Assembly: GCA_910583785.1 (NCBI GenBank)
Contig: CAJTZK010000005.1
Coordinates: 123,901 to 187,900, forward strand
DNA: 64,000 nt
Source of the DNA: an uncultured Oscillibacter sp.
Lineage (GTDB): Bacteria; Bacillota; Clostridia; Oscillospirales; Oscillospiraceae
Reading direction: 5' to 3'
Part shown: one piece after another, positions 1-8,668 of the stretch
Position numbering within the stretch: position 1 is the first letter of the stretch
How the letters are laid out: each line of letters starts with the position of its first letter
Translations under genes and position numbers: made by a program
Notes under the pieces: generated by a model
The model's database searches: none
What the model was told of the DNA's origin: nothing
What the model saw: the letters and a program-made list of their open reading frames with translations, nothing else

Positions 1-285
1 CTCCTGCTGGTAAACACCCCTCACGGGAGCTACGTCTTCGACCAGCTTCCCCTGGCCCGCCAGCCCTTTCCCGTGGAGCGGGCCATCGCCGGGAACCCCC
101 GGCTGGCCTCCCCCACCGCCCAGCCGCCGGAGCGGGCCGCCTTCTTCGCCGCCTACGCCCTGGACCCCTTTGACCAGGTGGCCCGGAAGTTCTGCTCCCT
201 GCCGCCCCTCCCCGTCCGGGCCGCCGGAAAGGTGCTCTCGCCAGAGGTGAAGGCGCGGGTGCGGAAGGCGCTGAAAAAAGGGTAA
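1..285 (+). CDS. C-terminal fragment of a coenzyme F420 hydrogenase/dehydrogenase beta-subunit family protein
   Basis: Only the last 94 codons lie inside the window; the frame is open from base 1 to TAA at 283-285. The residues start with a 'LLLVNTPHGSYVFD' strand-turn, continue with a conserved-looking 'AIAGNP' and an 'ERAAFFAAYALDPFDQVARKF' helix, and end in a basic tail. From memory this pattern (vNT.kG...f, then NP.l..p...R..ff) matches the C-terminal domain of FrhB/FdhB-type iron-sulfur flavoproteins found in polysaccharide pyruvyl-transferase gene clusters of gut Clostridia. The Fe-S and flavin regions would be upstream, so the assignment rests on the tail alone and is moderate. Confidence 0.5.
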   Translation, partial: LLLVNTPHGSYVFDQLPLARQPFPVERAIAGNPRLASPTAQPPERAAFFAAYALDPFDQVARKFCSLPPLPVRAAGKVLSPEVKARVRKALKKG

Positions 286-332
286 AGGCCGATACGGATT
301 GTAGAACTTTTTATTAAAATAACGAATTGTAT

Positions 333-371
333 CAAAAACCACGGCCAGCCGGATTCCGGCTGGCCGTGGGC
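333..371 (-). terminator. Intrinsic terminator of the C39-like peptidase gene
   Basis: A perfect 15-bp inverted repeat (339-353 with 355-369) is followed, on the minus strand, by TTTTTG. It begins right behind the stop codon at 373-375. There is no T tract on the plus strand, so it mainly serves the leftward gene. Confidence 0.8.
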
Positions 372-372
372 C

Positions 373-1413
373 CTATTCTTCCGGCATGGACAGCATCCAC
401 AGGGGCGCCCCGTCGTGGCGGCTGGGGGAGAGCTCCTCCAAAATCAGGGACAGGTCCCAGGGGATCAGGCTCCGCTCCCGGCTGGCGGGGTCCGCCACCA
501 GGATTTCCCCGCTCAGGGTTGTACCCCGGAGGAGGATGAAGTGCCCGCCCTTGGTAAAGTGCCCCTTGGTCATCAAGGCCACGGCGATGTCCCCGGTGGT
601 CAGGCGGCGGTAGATGTCGTCCGGCTCCAGGGCCTCCAGGTCCAGGGGCTCGCAGCCCAGGCCGTAGGCCTCCGCCACGCCGGGGACGATGGAGAGATAG
701 GAGCCGTGGCCCTTGCACCAGTAGCCCCGCTTGACGCAGAGGGCGGCCATGTCCGCCGGGTCCACGGCCTCCCCCGTCAGGGAGGAGACCGCCATGGCCA
801 TGGCGGTGGGGCCGCAGCCGTGGGTGGCCAGGGGGTCCGAGCCATAGGACTGGTCCCCCCGGGCCCCGTCGGTCTGGTTGAAGTAGGTGACGTCCACCCC
901 GCCGCCCGTGAGGACCTCCTGGCCCTCCCGGAGGATGAGGGAGCTGATGAGGGGGTCCAGGATGTCCTTCGGGGGCGCGATCTCCGGCTGGGCCAGGGTG
1001 GAATCCGTCTCCGCCAGGGGTTCCGGCGGCGGGGCGGCGGCTTCCTCCATCCAGTCCCGGAGGGCGTCCCTGGCCTCCCCGGTCCGGGAGGCCAGGGCGG
1101 CGGCGGCCCGGCCCGCCTGTCCCGCCGCGGCGCTTCCCGCCCGGCCCACGGCCTCCAGGGCCCGGCCCGCCGCCTGGACCGCCTGGTGGGCGGTTTCCCG
1201 CACGGGCTCCATCAGCTCCTCGTAGAGGGCCGGGGCAAACTGGCGGCAGGCCGCCAGCTCCGCCCCGCCCACGCAGGCCAGGGCCAGCAGGACCAGGGTG
1301 GCATACCGGGCCCAGCGGGCCCGCTTTTTTGAGCCGGAGGGCGGTCTGGGCCGCTTTTTCAAACGGCGCAGCTCCTCCAGGGCTGGGTCCTCCGGGGGAA
1401 ACGGTCGGCGCAT
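373..1413 (-). CDS. Membrane-anchored C39-like (papain-fold) peptidase
   Basis: 346 residues. A basic cytoplasmic N-terminus (about 1-36) precedes one hydrophobic segment (about 38-56), then an Ala-rich helical stalk to about residue 130, then a Peptidase_C39_2-type domain in the last ~175 residues. The catalytic Cys is in 'HGCGPTAMAM', the His in 'KGGHFILLRG' and the Asp in 'ILVADPAS', the usual order for C39-like proteases. Such proteins face the outside; substrates are unknown and may be exported peptides or cell-wall proteins. The ATG at 1413 is chosen because AAAGGAG sits 7 bases before it; an upstream in-frame TTG at 1440 has no such site. A TTGAAG/TATAAT promoter lies just upstream. 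It is monocistronic. Confidence 0.8.
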   Translation of the reverse strand: MRRPFPPEDPALEELRRLKKRPRPPSGSKKRARWARYATLVLLALACVGGAELAACRQFAPALYEELMEPVRETAHQAVQAAGRALEAVGRAGSAAAGQAGRAAAALASRTGEARDALRDWMEEAAAPPPEPLAETDSTLAQPEIAPPKDILDPLISSLILREGQEVLTGGGVDVTYFNQTDGARGDQSYGSDPLATHGCGPTAMAMAVSSLTGEAVDPADMAALCVKRGYWCKGHGSYLSIVPGVAEAYGLGCEPLDLEALEPDDIYRRLTTGDIAVALMTKGHFTKGGHFILLRGTTLSGEILVADPASRERSLIPWDLSLILEELSPSRHDGAPLWMLSMPEE

Positions 1414-1448
1414 GGCGAATCTCCTTTGGGTTCCCTTCAAGTTGCTTG

Positions 1449-1478
1449 ATTATACCACACCCTGCCCCCCCCCTTCAA
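1449..1478 (-). promoter_or_regulatory. Sigma-A promoter of the C39-like peptidase gene
   Basis: On the minus strand TTGAAG (1473-1478), 18 bases, TATAAT (1449-1454), about 40 bases before the start codon. The remaining region up to 1701 contains no other gene; it is the 5' region of the SLH gene on the plus strand, whose own promoter I cannot place with confidence. Confidence 0.65.
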
Positions 1479-1701
1479 GGGCGGCGTCGGTTTTGCCGGA
1501 AAAAGGTTCTTCCTGTGGGAAATCGACAAAAAACGCGCCCTTCCCGGCCTCCCCAAGGAGGGTCCTTCTGTAAATGATACCAAAATGTTGCCGCATGTTC
1601 ACATTTTGTTCATGATTATAAAGGCGCTTTCCGGTATGGTATAAAGAGTAATCTTATCTGATTTAGATGATCCAATTTTCGGCAGGCACGGAGGTAACCT
1701 T

Positions 1702-4700
1702 ATGAAGAGATTTTGGAAGAAACAACTCCCGGCGTTCGCTCTGGCGCTGGTGATGCTGGCGGGCCTCGTCCCCGCCGCCCTGGCGGCGCCGGGCGCCACA
1801 GAGGGAGGGGACTGCACCTCCGCCAATCGGCAGCACGCCTGGGACAGCGGCAAGGTATACGAGGAACCCACCTGCGTAAAAAAGGGCACCCGGGTTTACC
1901 TGTGCCAGACGTGCAAGAAGTCCTTCACCGAGGATATTCCCGCCACGGGCAACCACGATATGCAGACGGCTCCCGGCGGCACCCCGGCCACCTGCGTTAC
2001 GCCGGGCTATGAGAAACTGAAATGCAGCAAGTGCGACGCCGAGGGGACGAAGGCGATTCCCGCCACCGGGAAGCACACCCCCAACTCCAACGGCGTCTGC
2101 ACCGTCTGCAGCCAGCTGGTGGTGACGGAGGCGGACTACTGCACCGTCACCTTCCGGGCGGGCAGCAGCACCACCACGGAGCGGGTGCGCAAGGGCAGCG
2201 CCCCTGCGGGCCTTTCGAACCGCCCCGGGCTGGCCAGCGTCCCCGGCAGCCACGTCTTCGTGGGCTGGCTGAAGAGCAGCACCGCCGCCCCCGGCTACCG
2301 GGACCAGTCCACGGTGCCCGCCGGGACCACCGTCAGCAGCGCCGCGACCTACACCGCCCTGTACCGCCTGAACGCCACGGGGCAGAACGTCTCCGTCACC
2401 GTGGGCGCCACCGCCGGGAAGCTGGCGGGAGCGGACATCCGCAGCGAGGTGGCCCGCCTCTTCGGGACCCTCACGGGGGAGAGCAGCTTCTCCAGCATCT
2501 CCTTTGCCTCCTCCACCAGCGGCAGCGGGAGGCTCTACCACAACAGCAAGCAGGACTCCCTCTGGAACCGCTATAACTACAATGAACTCTCCAGCTACAT
2601 CTACTACGTGCCCAGCAGTTCCGGGAGCCTCAGCGTGGCCTATACCGCCGTGGACAAGTACAACAACCAGGTCTCCGGCACCATCACCTTCTCTGGCACG
2701 GTTACGAACTCCTCCGACATCGTCCTCCGGGTGGCCCCCGGCGGCACGGTGTACTTCAAGGTCTCCCGGTTTGAAGAGGCCTATGAAAAGCTCAGCGATG
2801 ACAGCGCCTCGCTGAAACGGGTGGACTTCCTGGTGGGCTCCGATTATAAGAATTTTGACGGAGCGCTCTACACCGGGAGCCGCTCCCTGGACCGGGACGA
2901 CCTGGAGTATTATGAGTTTTACACCGATGACAAGCGGGACGGGGATTACGCCCTGGATACCGTCAGCTTCCGGGCGGACGCCCGGGCGGATGTGGGGGAC
3001 GAGCTGGCCATAACCGTCCGCTACTACGACCGCTATACCCACTACGACGGGACCCTCCGCATCGTCGTGGACAAGGACGGCAAGCAGGACGGCGAGGTGG
3101 TCTACCGGGTGGCCCCCGGCGGCTCCGTTACCTTCAACCGCAGCGACTTTAACCAGGCCTACCAGGACCTGGCCAACACCAGCCGGACGCTGAACTACGT
3201 GGAGTTCGTCCCTGGGGACGCCTACACCTCCTTTGCCGGGAAGATCAGCGTCTCCGGGCACTCCGACTACACCAAGAACGAGCTGTCCCGGGAATGGTTC
3301 TACTATTCCACGGACCGGAGGGACAGCTATGGCATTGACGACCTGGTCTTCCGGGCCGCCAGCGGCGCCAAGGACGGGGACTATCTGGAGATTCCCTTCT
3401 GGGCCTGCTACGACCGGGACGACGAGGTGAAGTGCACCCTGCGGATCGTCATTGACAAGAACGGCTCCCAGGATACCGTCACCCTGAACGTGGCCCCCGG
3501 GGCCACCGCCCGGCTGGACAAGGAGGCCTTCAACAAGGTCTACCAGTACCTCTCCGGGTACAACAAGCGGACCATCACCGCCGTGTCCTTCTACGCGCCG
3601 GACAGCTACCGGAACTTTGACGGCGCGCTGTACGTGAAGAACACGGACCTCCGGCTCCAGGACCTGACCCACGACGAGACCTGGTTCTACTACAGCTCCA
3701 GCGGCGCGGGGCGGAACGACTACCTGCTGGAGGACGTGACCTTCCAGGCGGACCGGGACGCCCGGGAGAACGCCAGCCTGGCCATTCCCTTCCGGGCCTA
3801 CTACAGCAACGACCGGGACGACTATGAGGAGGGCACCTTCCGCATCGTGGTGACCTCCGAGGCCAACACCATCACCTATGAGGCGGCCCCCGGCGGCTCC
3901 GTCGCCTTCGTTGCCAGCGATTTCAACCGGGCCTACCAGACCATGTCCGGCACCAGCCGGACCATCAAGTACGTGGCCTTCGAGGCGGGCAGCGACTACG
4001 CCAGCTTCGCCGGGAAGCTCTACACCGGGAACGTGCCCCTGGCCCGCAGCAGCCTCACCTACAGCCAGACCCAGTTCTACAACGGGACTCCCAACTACGG
4101 CACCTATTCCATCGGCAGCCTCTATTTCCGGCCCGACGCCGCCGCTAAGGACGGCAGCACCCTGACCATGCCCTTCCGGGCCTACTACGACAGCGGCGAC
4201 TATGAGCAGGGCACGCTGAAGCTGGTGGTGGGCTCCGGCGGCGACATCGCCTATACCGTCACCCCCGGCAAGACGGTGAACTTCGACCGGACCAAGTTCG
4301 ACGACTTCTTCCGCAAGACCTACTCCAGCTCCAGCCTGGACTACGTGGTCTTCGACGTGCCCGGCACCGCCGATTTTCCGGATGCCTCCGGAACCCTTTA
4401 CGCCGGGTACAACACCAGCTACTCCGTCTCCTTCACCCGCAGCAGCCTCCGGGATGTCCGGTTCTATTACAACCCCAATGACGCGGGCCGGACGGATTAC
4501 GCCCTGAACGACTTGACCTTCGCCGCCGCCAACTCCTTCACCAGCGGCAAGGTGTCCCTGCGCTTCACCGCCTATGGAACCAATGACCGCTTTGTGGAGG
4601 GGACCCTGGTCGTCACCCCGGCGGGGGCCTCCCTGTCCTCCAACGTGGCGGGCAGCGTGCGCTACGCCGTCACCAGCGGCACCAACGTCCAGATCAGCTC

Positions 4701-5877
4701 CAACGACCTGGCCCGGTTCTACAAGAGCGCCTATCCCGCCGGGATCCTCCAGTACGTGGTGTTCAGCGACGTGCCCGCCACCGGGGCCCTGTACTACAAC
4801 TACTACGGCGCCAGCCGTTACGGGGCCTCCTCCCGGGAGCAGGTCACCGCGTCCAACCGTAGCCGGAACTTCTACGTGAGCCCCGCCTCCCAGACCGAGT
4901 ACGCCCTGACGGAGCTGACCTATGTGCCCTCCGGGTCCAACTACTGCGCCTCCATCCCCTTCACGGCCTACGGCACCAACGGCCAGTCCGTCACGGGAGG
5001 CATCCTCATCAGCGTTACCAACAAGACCGTTTCCGAAGTCTACGGCCCCACGCCCAAGAATACGGCCGTGACCTTCCCGGCTTCCTCCATCGCCGCCGCC
5101 GTGGCCGCCGCCACGGGCACCACCCCCAGCGGCATCCAGCTGCTGAAGCTCCCCGCCGCCAATGTGGGCGCTATCTACGAGGGCTCGGGCAATACCCCCG
5201 CCAGCACCACCACGGTTTACGGGTACAACACCGGGGTCCAGCAGCTGGGCCAGCTGCGCTTTGTGCCCCAGACCGGGTACACGGGCCCGGTGGAGATTCC
5301 CTACGTGGCCCTGAATGCCAGCAACGTTCCCATCGCCTCCGGCATGTTCTCCATGGGCGTGCTGAACACCAACAAAAAATTCGGGGACATCAACGCCGCC
5401 ACCTGGTGCTATAAGTACGTAACGGAACTGGCGGACGCCGCCGTCATCGACGGGTACGCCGACGGGAACTTCAAACCCGACAGCACCATCACCTACGGCG
5501 CGGCCCTGAAGCTCATCATGCTGGCGGCGGGCTATCCCGAGCAGGCTCCCACCACCGCCGGGAGCACCTTCAGCGGCTACCTGGCCAAGGCCCAGGCCGA
5601 CGGCCTGGTCACCCGGAGCAACGTGGCCCTGAACGGGCCCATCACCCGCCTCCAGGTGGCCCAGCTGGCCGCCGGGGCGCTGAAGCTGGACATCAACAAC
5701 CTCTCCAGCGTAAAGCCCTTTACCGACACCTCCGACGTCTATGTCCAGGCCCTGAACGCCGCAGGCATTGTGGAAGGCTACTTCAGCAACGGCACCAGTA
5801 CCTTCCGCCCCTCCGGCACGCTGACCCGGGGCCAGGTTTCCGCCATCGTCTGGCGGATGCGGAACTACCAGAAGTAA
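1702..5877 (+). CDS. Large SLH-anchored surface protein with about seven ~125-residue repeats
   Basis: 1391 residues with a Sec signal peptide (basic MKRFWKK, hydrophobic core, 'ALAA' cleavage region near residue 29). Residues ~35-135 hold paired Cys motifs (CxxC spaced by 'G.H......G'), similar to Cys-rich modules seen in other clostridial surface proteins. A new repeat then starts about every 125-137 residues (near 341, 466, 593, 724, 849, 986, 1111). Each opens with 'V(A/T)PG' or a degenerate form, has a 'F..AY..L' helix and ends in an 'L.I.F.AYY......GTL.IVV' strand. The last ~165 residues form three SLH repeats ('FGDI...AA.IDGYADGNFKP', 'FTDTSD...GIVEGY...STFRPSGTLTR'). It is expected to bind pyruvylated secondary wall polymer. 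GGAGG precedes the ATG by 7 bases. I do not recognise the repeat family. Confidence 0.85.
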   Translation: MKRFWKKQLPAFALALVMLAGLVPAALAAPGATEGGDCTSANRQHAWDSGKVYEEPTCVKKGTRVYLCQTCKKSFTEDIPATGNHDMQTAPGGTPATCVTPGYEKLKCSKCDAEGTKAIPATGKHTPNSNGVCTVCSQLVVTEADYCTVTFRAGSSTTTERVRKGSAPAGLSNRPGLASVPGSHVFVGWLKSSTAAPGYRDQSTVPAGTTVSSAATYTALYRLNATGQNVSVTVGATAGKLAGADIRSEVARLFGTLTGESSFSSISFASSTSGSGRLYHNSKQDSLWNRYNYNELSSYIYYVPSSSGSLSVAYTAVDKYNNQVSGTITFSGTVTNSSDIVLRVAPGGTVYFKVSRFEEAYEKLSDDSASLKRVDFLVGSDYKNFDGALYTGSRSLDRDDLEYYEFYTDDKRDGDYALDTVSFRADARADVGDELAITVRYYDRYTHYDGTLRIVVDKDGKQDGEVVYRVAPGGSVTFNRSDFNQAYQDLANTSRTLNYVEFVPGDAYTSFAGKISVSGHSDYTKNELSREWFYYSTDRRDSYGIDDLVFRAASGAKDGDYLEIPFWACYDRDDEVKCTLRIVIDKNGSQDTVTLNVAPGATARLDKEAFNKVYQYLSGYNKRTITAVSFYAPDSYRNFDGALYVKNTDLRLQDLTHDETWFYYSSSGAGRNDYLLEDVTFQADRDARENASLAIPFRAYYSNDRDDYEEGTFRIVVTSEANTITYEAAPGGSVAFVASDFNRAYQTMSGTSRTIKYVAFEAGSDYASFAGKLYTGNVPLARSSLTYSQTQFYNGTPNYGTYSIGSLYFRPDAAAKDGSTLTMPFRAYYDSGDYEQGTLKLVVGSGGDIAYTVTPGKTVNFDRTKFDDFFRKTYSSSSLDYVVFDVPGTADFPDASGTLYAGYNTSYSVSFTRSSLRDVRFYYNPNDAGRTDYALNDLTFAAANSFTSGKVSLRFTAYGTNDRFVEGTLVVTPAGASLSSNVAGSVRYAVTSGTNVQISSNDLARFYKSAYPAGILQYVVFSDVPATGALYYNYYGASRYGASSREQVTASNRSRNFYVSPASQTEYALTELTYVPSGSNYCASIPFTAYGTNGQSVTGGILISVTNKTVSEVYGPTPKNTAVTFPASSIAAAVAAATGTTPSGIQLLKLPAANVGAIYEGSGNTPASTTTVYGYNTGVQQLGQLRFVPQTGYTGPVEIPYVALNASNVPIASGMFSMGVLNTNKKFGDINAATWCYKYVTELADAAVIDGYADGNFKPDSTITYGAALKLIMLAAGYPEQAPTTAGSTFSGYLAKAQADGLVTRSNVALNGPITRLQVAQLAAGALKLDINNLSSVKPFTDTSDVYVQALNAAGIVEGYFSNGTSTFRPSGTLTRGQVSAIVWRMRNYQK

Positions 5878-5888
5878 TCCAAGGCCCA

Positions 5889-5926
5889 GGGGCCGCCCGG
5901 AAGGGCGGCCCTTGGTTTCGTCATTT
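5889..5926 (+). terminator. Terminator of the large SLH gene
   Basis: A 9-bp GC stem (GGGCCGCCC / GGGCGGCCC around 5890-5911) with a GGAA-like loop, followed by an interrupted T tract (TTGGTTTCGTCATTTT). Imperfect tail, so moderate. Confidence 0.55.
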
Positions 5927-5976
5927 TGCCCTTCCGGAGGCCCCGGAGAAAGGGGAACCTTTCGGAAAAGTTTCTC

Positions 5977-6005
5977 TTTACAAATAAATTTCCCTCCTAT
6001 ATAAT
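5977..6005 (+). promoter_or_regulatory. Sigma-A promoter of prfB
   Basis: TTTACA (5977-5982), exactly 17 bases, TATAAT (6000-6005). Transcription would start near 6012 and leave a ~33-base leader before the prfB ATG. Confidence 0.85.
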
Positions 6006-6044
6006 ACTAAGGCTAGGAAAATCTGTAAGGATGGAGAATACGCC

Positions 6045-7169
6045 ATGGCTTTGATTGAATATGACGCTTACAAGCAGAAGCTCCGGGACTTGAAGCCGGA
6101 GCTGGAGGAACTCTCCGCGGCCCTGGACATCGAATCGGCCCGGCAGGAGGCCGCGCGGCTGGAGGATGAGACTGCCCAGGAGGGCTTCTGGAACGACCTG
6201 GAGCGGTCCCAGAAGGTCCAGCAGCGCCTCAAGCAGCTCCAGAATAAAATCGCCAAGCAGGAGAAGCTCCTCTCCGCCTGGGAGGACCTGACGGCCCTGT
6301 GCGAGATGGGCCAGGAGGCCGACGACCCGGAGATTCTGGAGGAGCTGAAGACCGAGTACGCCGCCTTGGAGGACCGGACCGCCGAGACCCGGATGGCCAC
6401 CCTCCTCTCCGGGGAGTACGACGGGTGCAACGCCATTTTGCAGTTCCACGCCGGGGCGGGGGGCACCGAGGCCCAGGACTGGGCCCAGATGCTCTACCGC
6501 ATGTACACCCGCTGGGTGGAGCGGAAGGGCTTCGCCTACAAAATCCTGGACTACGAGGACGGGGACGAGGCGGGCATCAAGTCCGCCGCCATCTCCATCG
6601 AGGGGGAGAACGTTTACGGGCTCCTCAAGAGCGAAAACGGCGTCCACCGCCTGGTCCGGGTCTCCCCCTTCGACGCCAACGCCCGGCGGCAGACCTCCTT
6701 CGCCGCCATCGAGGTCATGCCGGAGATTGAAAACGACGAGTCCATCGAAATCCGGGACGAGGACATCGAGATGCAGGTCTACCGGGCCAGTGGCGCGGGC
6801 GGCCAGCACGTCAACAAGACCTCCTCCGCCGTCCGGCTGATCCACAAGCCCACGGGCATCGTGGTGGCCTCCCAGCAGGAGCGGAGCCAGTTCCAGAACA
6901 AGGACAACTGCATGAAAATGCTCCGGGCCAAGCTCCTGGAGCTGAAAGCCCAGCAGCACGCGGAGAAAATCTCCGACATCAAGGGCGTCCAGATGAAGAT
7001 CGAATGGGGCAGCCAGATCCGCTCCTACGTCTTCATGCCCTACCAGATGGTAAAGGACACCCGGACCAGCTATGAAACTGCCAACATCGACGGCGTGATG
7101 GACGGGGACCTGGACGGGTTCCTGAATGCCTACCTGACCCAGCTGGCTACCGGGGAATTGAAGAAATAA
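6045..7169 (+). CDS. prfB: Peptide chain release factor 2
   Basis: 374 residues, full length for RF2. It frees the finished peptide at UGA and UAA stop codons on the ribosome. Visible marks: an N-terminal coiled-coil domain, 'GAGGTEAQDWA', the codon-reading tripeptide SPF in 'RLVRVSPFDA' (diagnostic for RF2 over RF1's PxT), and the catalytic GGQ in 'GAGGQHVNKTSSAVR'. Unlike most bacterial prfB genes it has no internal UGA: the region corresponding to the CUU-UGA-C frameshift site reads straight through as 'LSAALDIESARQ'. Thus the autoregulatory +1 frameshift is absent. Own promoter upstream, own terminator downstream. Confidence 0.97.
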   Translation: MALIEYDAYKQKLRDLKPELEELSAALDIESARQEAARLEDETAQEGFWNDLERSQKVQQRLKQLQNKIAKQEKLLSAWEDLTALCEMGQEADDPEILEELKTEYAALEDRTAETRMATLLSGEYDGCNAILQFHAGAGGTEAQDWAQMLYRMYTRWVERKGFAYKILDYEDGDEAGIKSAAISIEGENVYGLLKSENGVHRLVRVSPFDANARRQTSFAAIEVMPEIENDESIEIRDEDIEMQVYRASGAGGQHVNKTSSAVRLIHKPTGIVVASQQERSQFQNKDNCMKMLRAKLLELKAQQHAEKISDIKGVQMKIEWGSQIRSYVFMPYQMVKDTRTSYETANIDGVMDGDLDGFLNAYLTQLATGELKK

Positions 7170-7185
7170 CCCCCAGCCTTCCCAA

Positions 7186-7216
7186 AAGGCGCGGCCATGG
7201 AGCCGCGTCCTTTTTC
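7186..7216 (+). terminator. Terminator of prfB
   Basis: GGCGCGGC / GCCGCGTCC stem (one mismatch) around a CATGGA loop, followed directly by TTTTT. Located between prfB and the MATE gene. Confidence 0.7.
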
Positions 7217-7251
7217 CGCAAACCCCTGCGTATACAGAAAGGATTCTACCA

Positions 7252-8646
7252 ATGAAAGACAACAATATGCAATCGGCCTCCCCGGCGCCCCAGGAGAACA
7301 AGATGGGTGTCATGCCCATTGCCCCCCTCCTGGCGGGCATGGCGGTGCCCATGATGATTTCCATGCTGGTCCAGGCCCTCTACAACATCGTGGACAGCGT
7401 CTTCGTCGCCCAAATCAGCCAGGACGCGCTGAACGCCGTCTCCCTGGCCTTCCCCCTCCAGAACCTGATGATCGCCGTGGGCGGCGGCACGGGCGTTGGC
7501 ATGAACGCCCTGCTCTCCCGCTCCCTGGGGGAGAAGAAGCAGGACCTGGCGGACCAGGCCGCCAACACCGGCATCTTTGTCTTCCTGGTCAGCGCCGTGG
7601 TCTTCGGCGTGTGCGGCATTTTGCTGGCCCGGCCCTTCTTCCTGGCCCAGACGGACATCCAGCCCATTGTGGACTACGGCACGGACTACGCCCGCATCTG
7701 CCTGGGGCTGTCCATCGGCATTTTCAGCCAGTTCTGCTTTGAGCGGCTGCTCCAGTCCACCGGGCGGACCGTCTACTCTATGATTACCCAGCTCATCGGC
7801 GCGATCCTCAACATCATTCTGGACCCCATTTTGATTTTCGGCCTCTTCGGCTTTCCCCGGCTGGAGGTGGCGGGGGCCGCCGTGGCCACCGTTTTCGGCC
7901 AGATTGTGGCCGCCTTTATCGGCCTTTGGATGAACCTCCGGTTCAATAAGGACATCCGCATCCGCCTCCGCGCCATCCGGCCGGAGCGGGCCGTGGTCCG
8001 GGAGATCTACCGGGTGGGCCTGCCCTCCATCATCATGCAGTCCATCGGGTCTATCATGACCTTCGGTATGAATAAGATTCTGATTTCCTTCACCGACACG
8101 GCCACGGCGGTCTTCGGGGCCTACTTCAAGCTCCAGAGCTTCATTTTCATGCCGGTCTTCGGCCTGAACAACGGCATGGTGCCCATCATCTCCTACAACT
8201 ATGGCGCGGCCCGGCTGGACCGGGTGCGGAAGACCTTCCGCCTCACCGCCGTCACGGCCACGGTCATCATGGTGGCCGGGTTTTCCGCCTTCAACCTGAT
8301 TCCCGGGACGCTGCTGGGCTTCTTCAACGCCTCGGAAGAGATGGCTTCCATCGGGTCCGTGGCCCTGCGGGTCATCAGCTGGTCCTTCCTGCTGGCGGGC
8401 TTCGACATCATTGCCGGGTCCGTGTGCCAGGCCATTGGAAACCCGGTTCATACCCTGATCTGTTCCATCTGCCGCCAGCTGGTGGCCCTGCTGCCGGCGG
8501 CGTGGCTGCTGGCCCAGACGGGAAAGCTGGACCTGGTGTGGCTCTGCTTCCCCATCTCGGAGCTGGTGTCCCTGGTATTGAGCATCATCTTCCTCCGCAA
8601 GACCATGCGGTCGGCGGAGGCAAAAATCGCCGCCCTCCAGGGCTGA
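7252..8646 (+). CDS. MATE family multidrug/cation efflux transporter
   Basis: 464 residues with about 12 predicted membrane helices, the usual size for MATE exporters, which exchange drugs or metabolites for Na+ or H+ across the cytoplasmic membrane. N-terminal repeat signature 'PIAPLLAGMAVPMMISMLVQ' followed by 'ALYNIVDSVFVAQIS', then 'GGGTGVGMNALLSRSLGEK', is typical. The C-terminal half repeats the fold ('VGLPSIIMQSIGSIMTFGMN', 'GLNNGMVPIISYNYGA'). An AAAGGA site lies 9 bases before the ATG. tex follows after 22 bases in the same direction, so the two may be cotranscribed. Substrate cannot be told from sequence. Confidence 0.92.
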   Translation: MKDNNMQSASPAPQENKMGVMPIAPLLAGMAVPMMISMLVQALYNIVDSVFVAQISQDALNAVSLAFPLQNLMIAVGGGTGVGMNALLSRSLGEKKQDLADQAANTGIFVFLVSAVVFGVCGILLARPFFLAQTDIQPIVDYGTDYARICLGLSIGIFSQFCFERLLQSTGRTVYSMITQLIGAILNIILDPILIFGLFGFPRLEVAGAAVATVFGQIVAAFIGLWMNLRFNKDIRIRLRAIRPERAVVREIYRVGLPSIIMQSIGSIMTFGMNKILISFTDTATAVFGAYFKLQSFIFMPVFGLNNGMVPIISYNYGAARLDRVRKTFRLTAVTATVIMVAGFSAFNLIPGTLLGFFNASEEMASIGSVALRVISWSFLLAGFDIIAGSVCQAIGNPVHTLICSICRQLVALLPAAWLLAQTGKLDLVWLCFPISELVSLVLSIIFLRKTMRSAEAKIAALQG

Positions 8647-8668
8647 CGCAGACGCCAAAGGAGGTTAT

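Noticed and set aside
1663..3672. 669-codon open frame antisense to the first SLH gene
   Set aside because: Its product is a Val/Gly/Ala/His-biased shadow of the SLH gene; no RBS, no domain. Long antisense frames are expected at this GC content.
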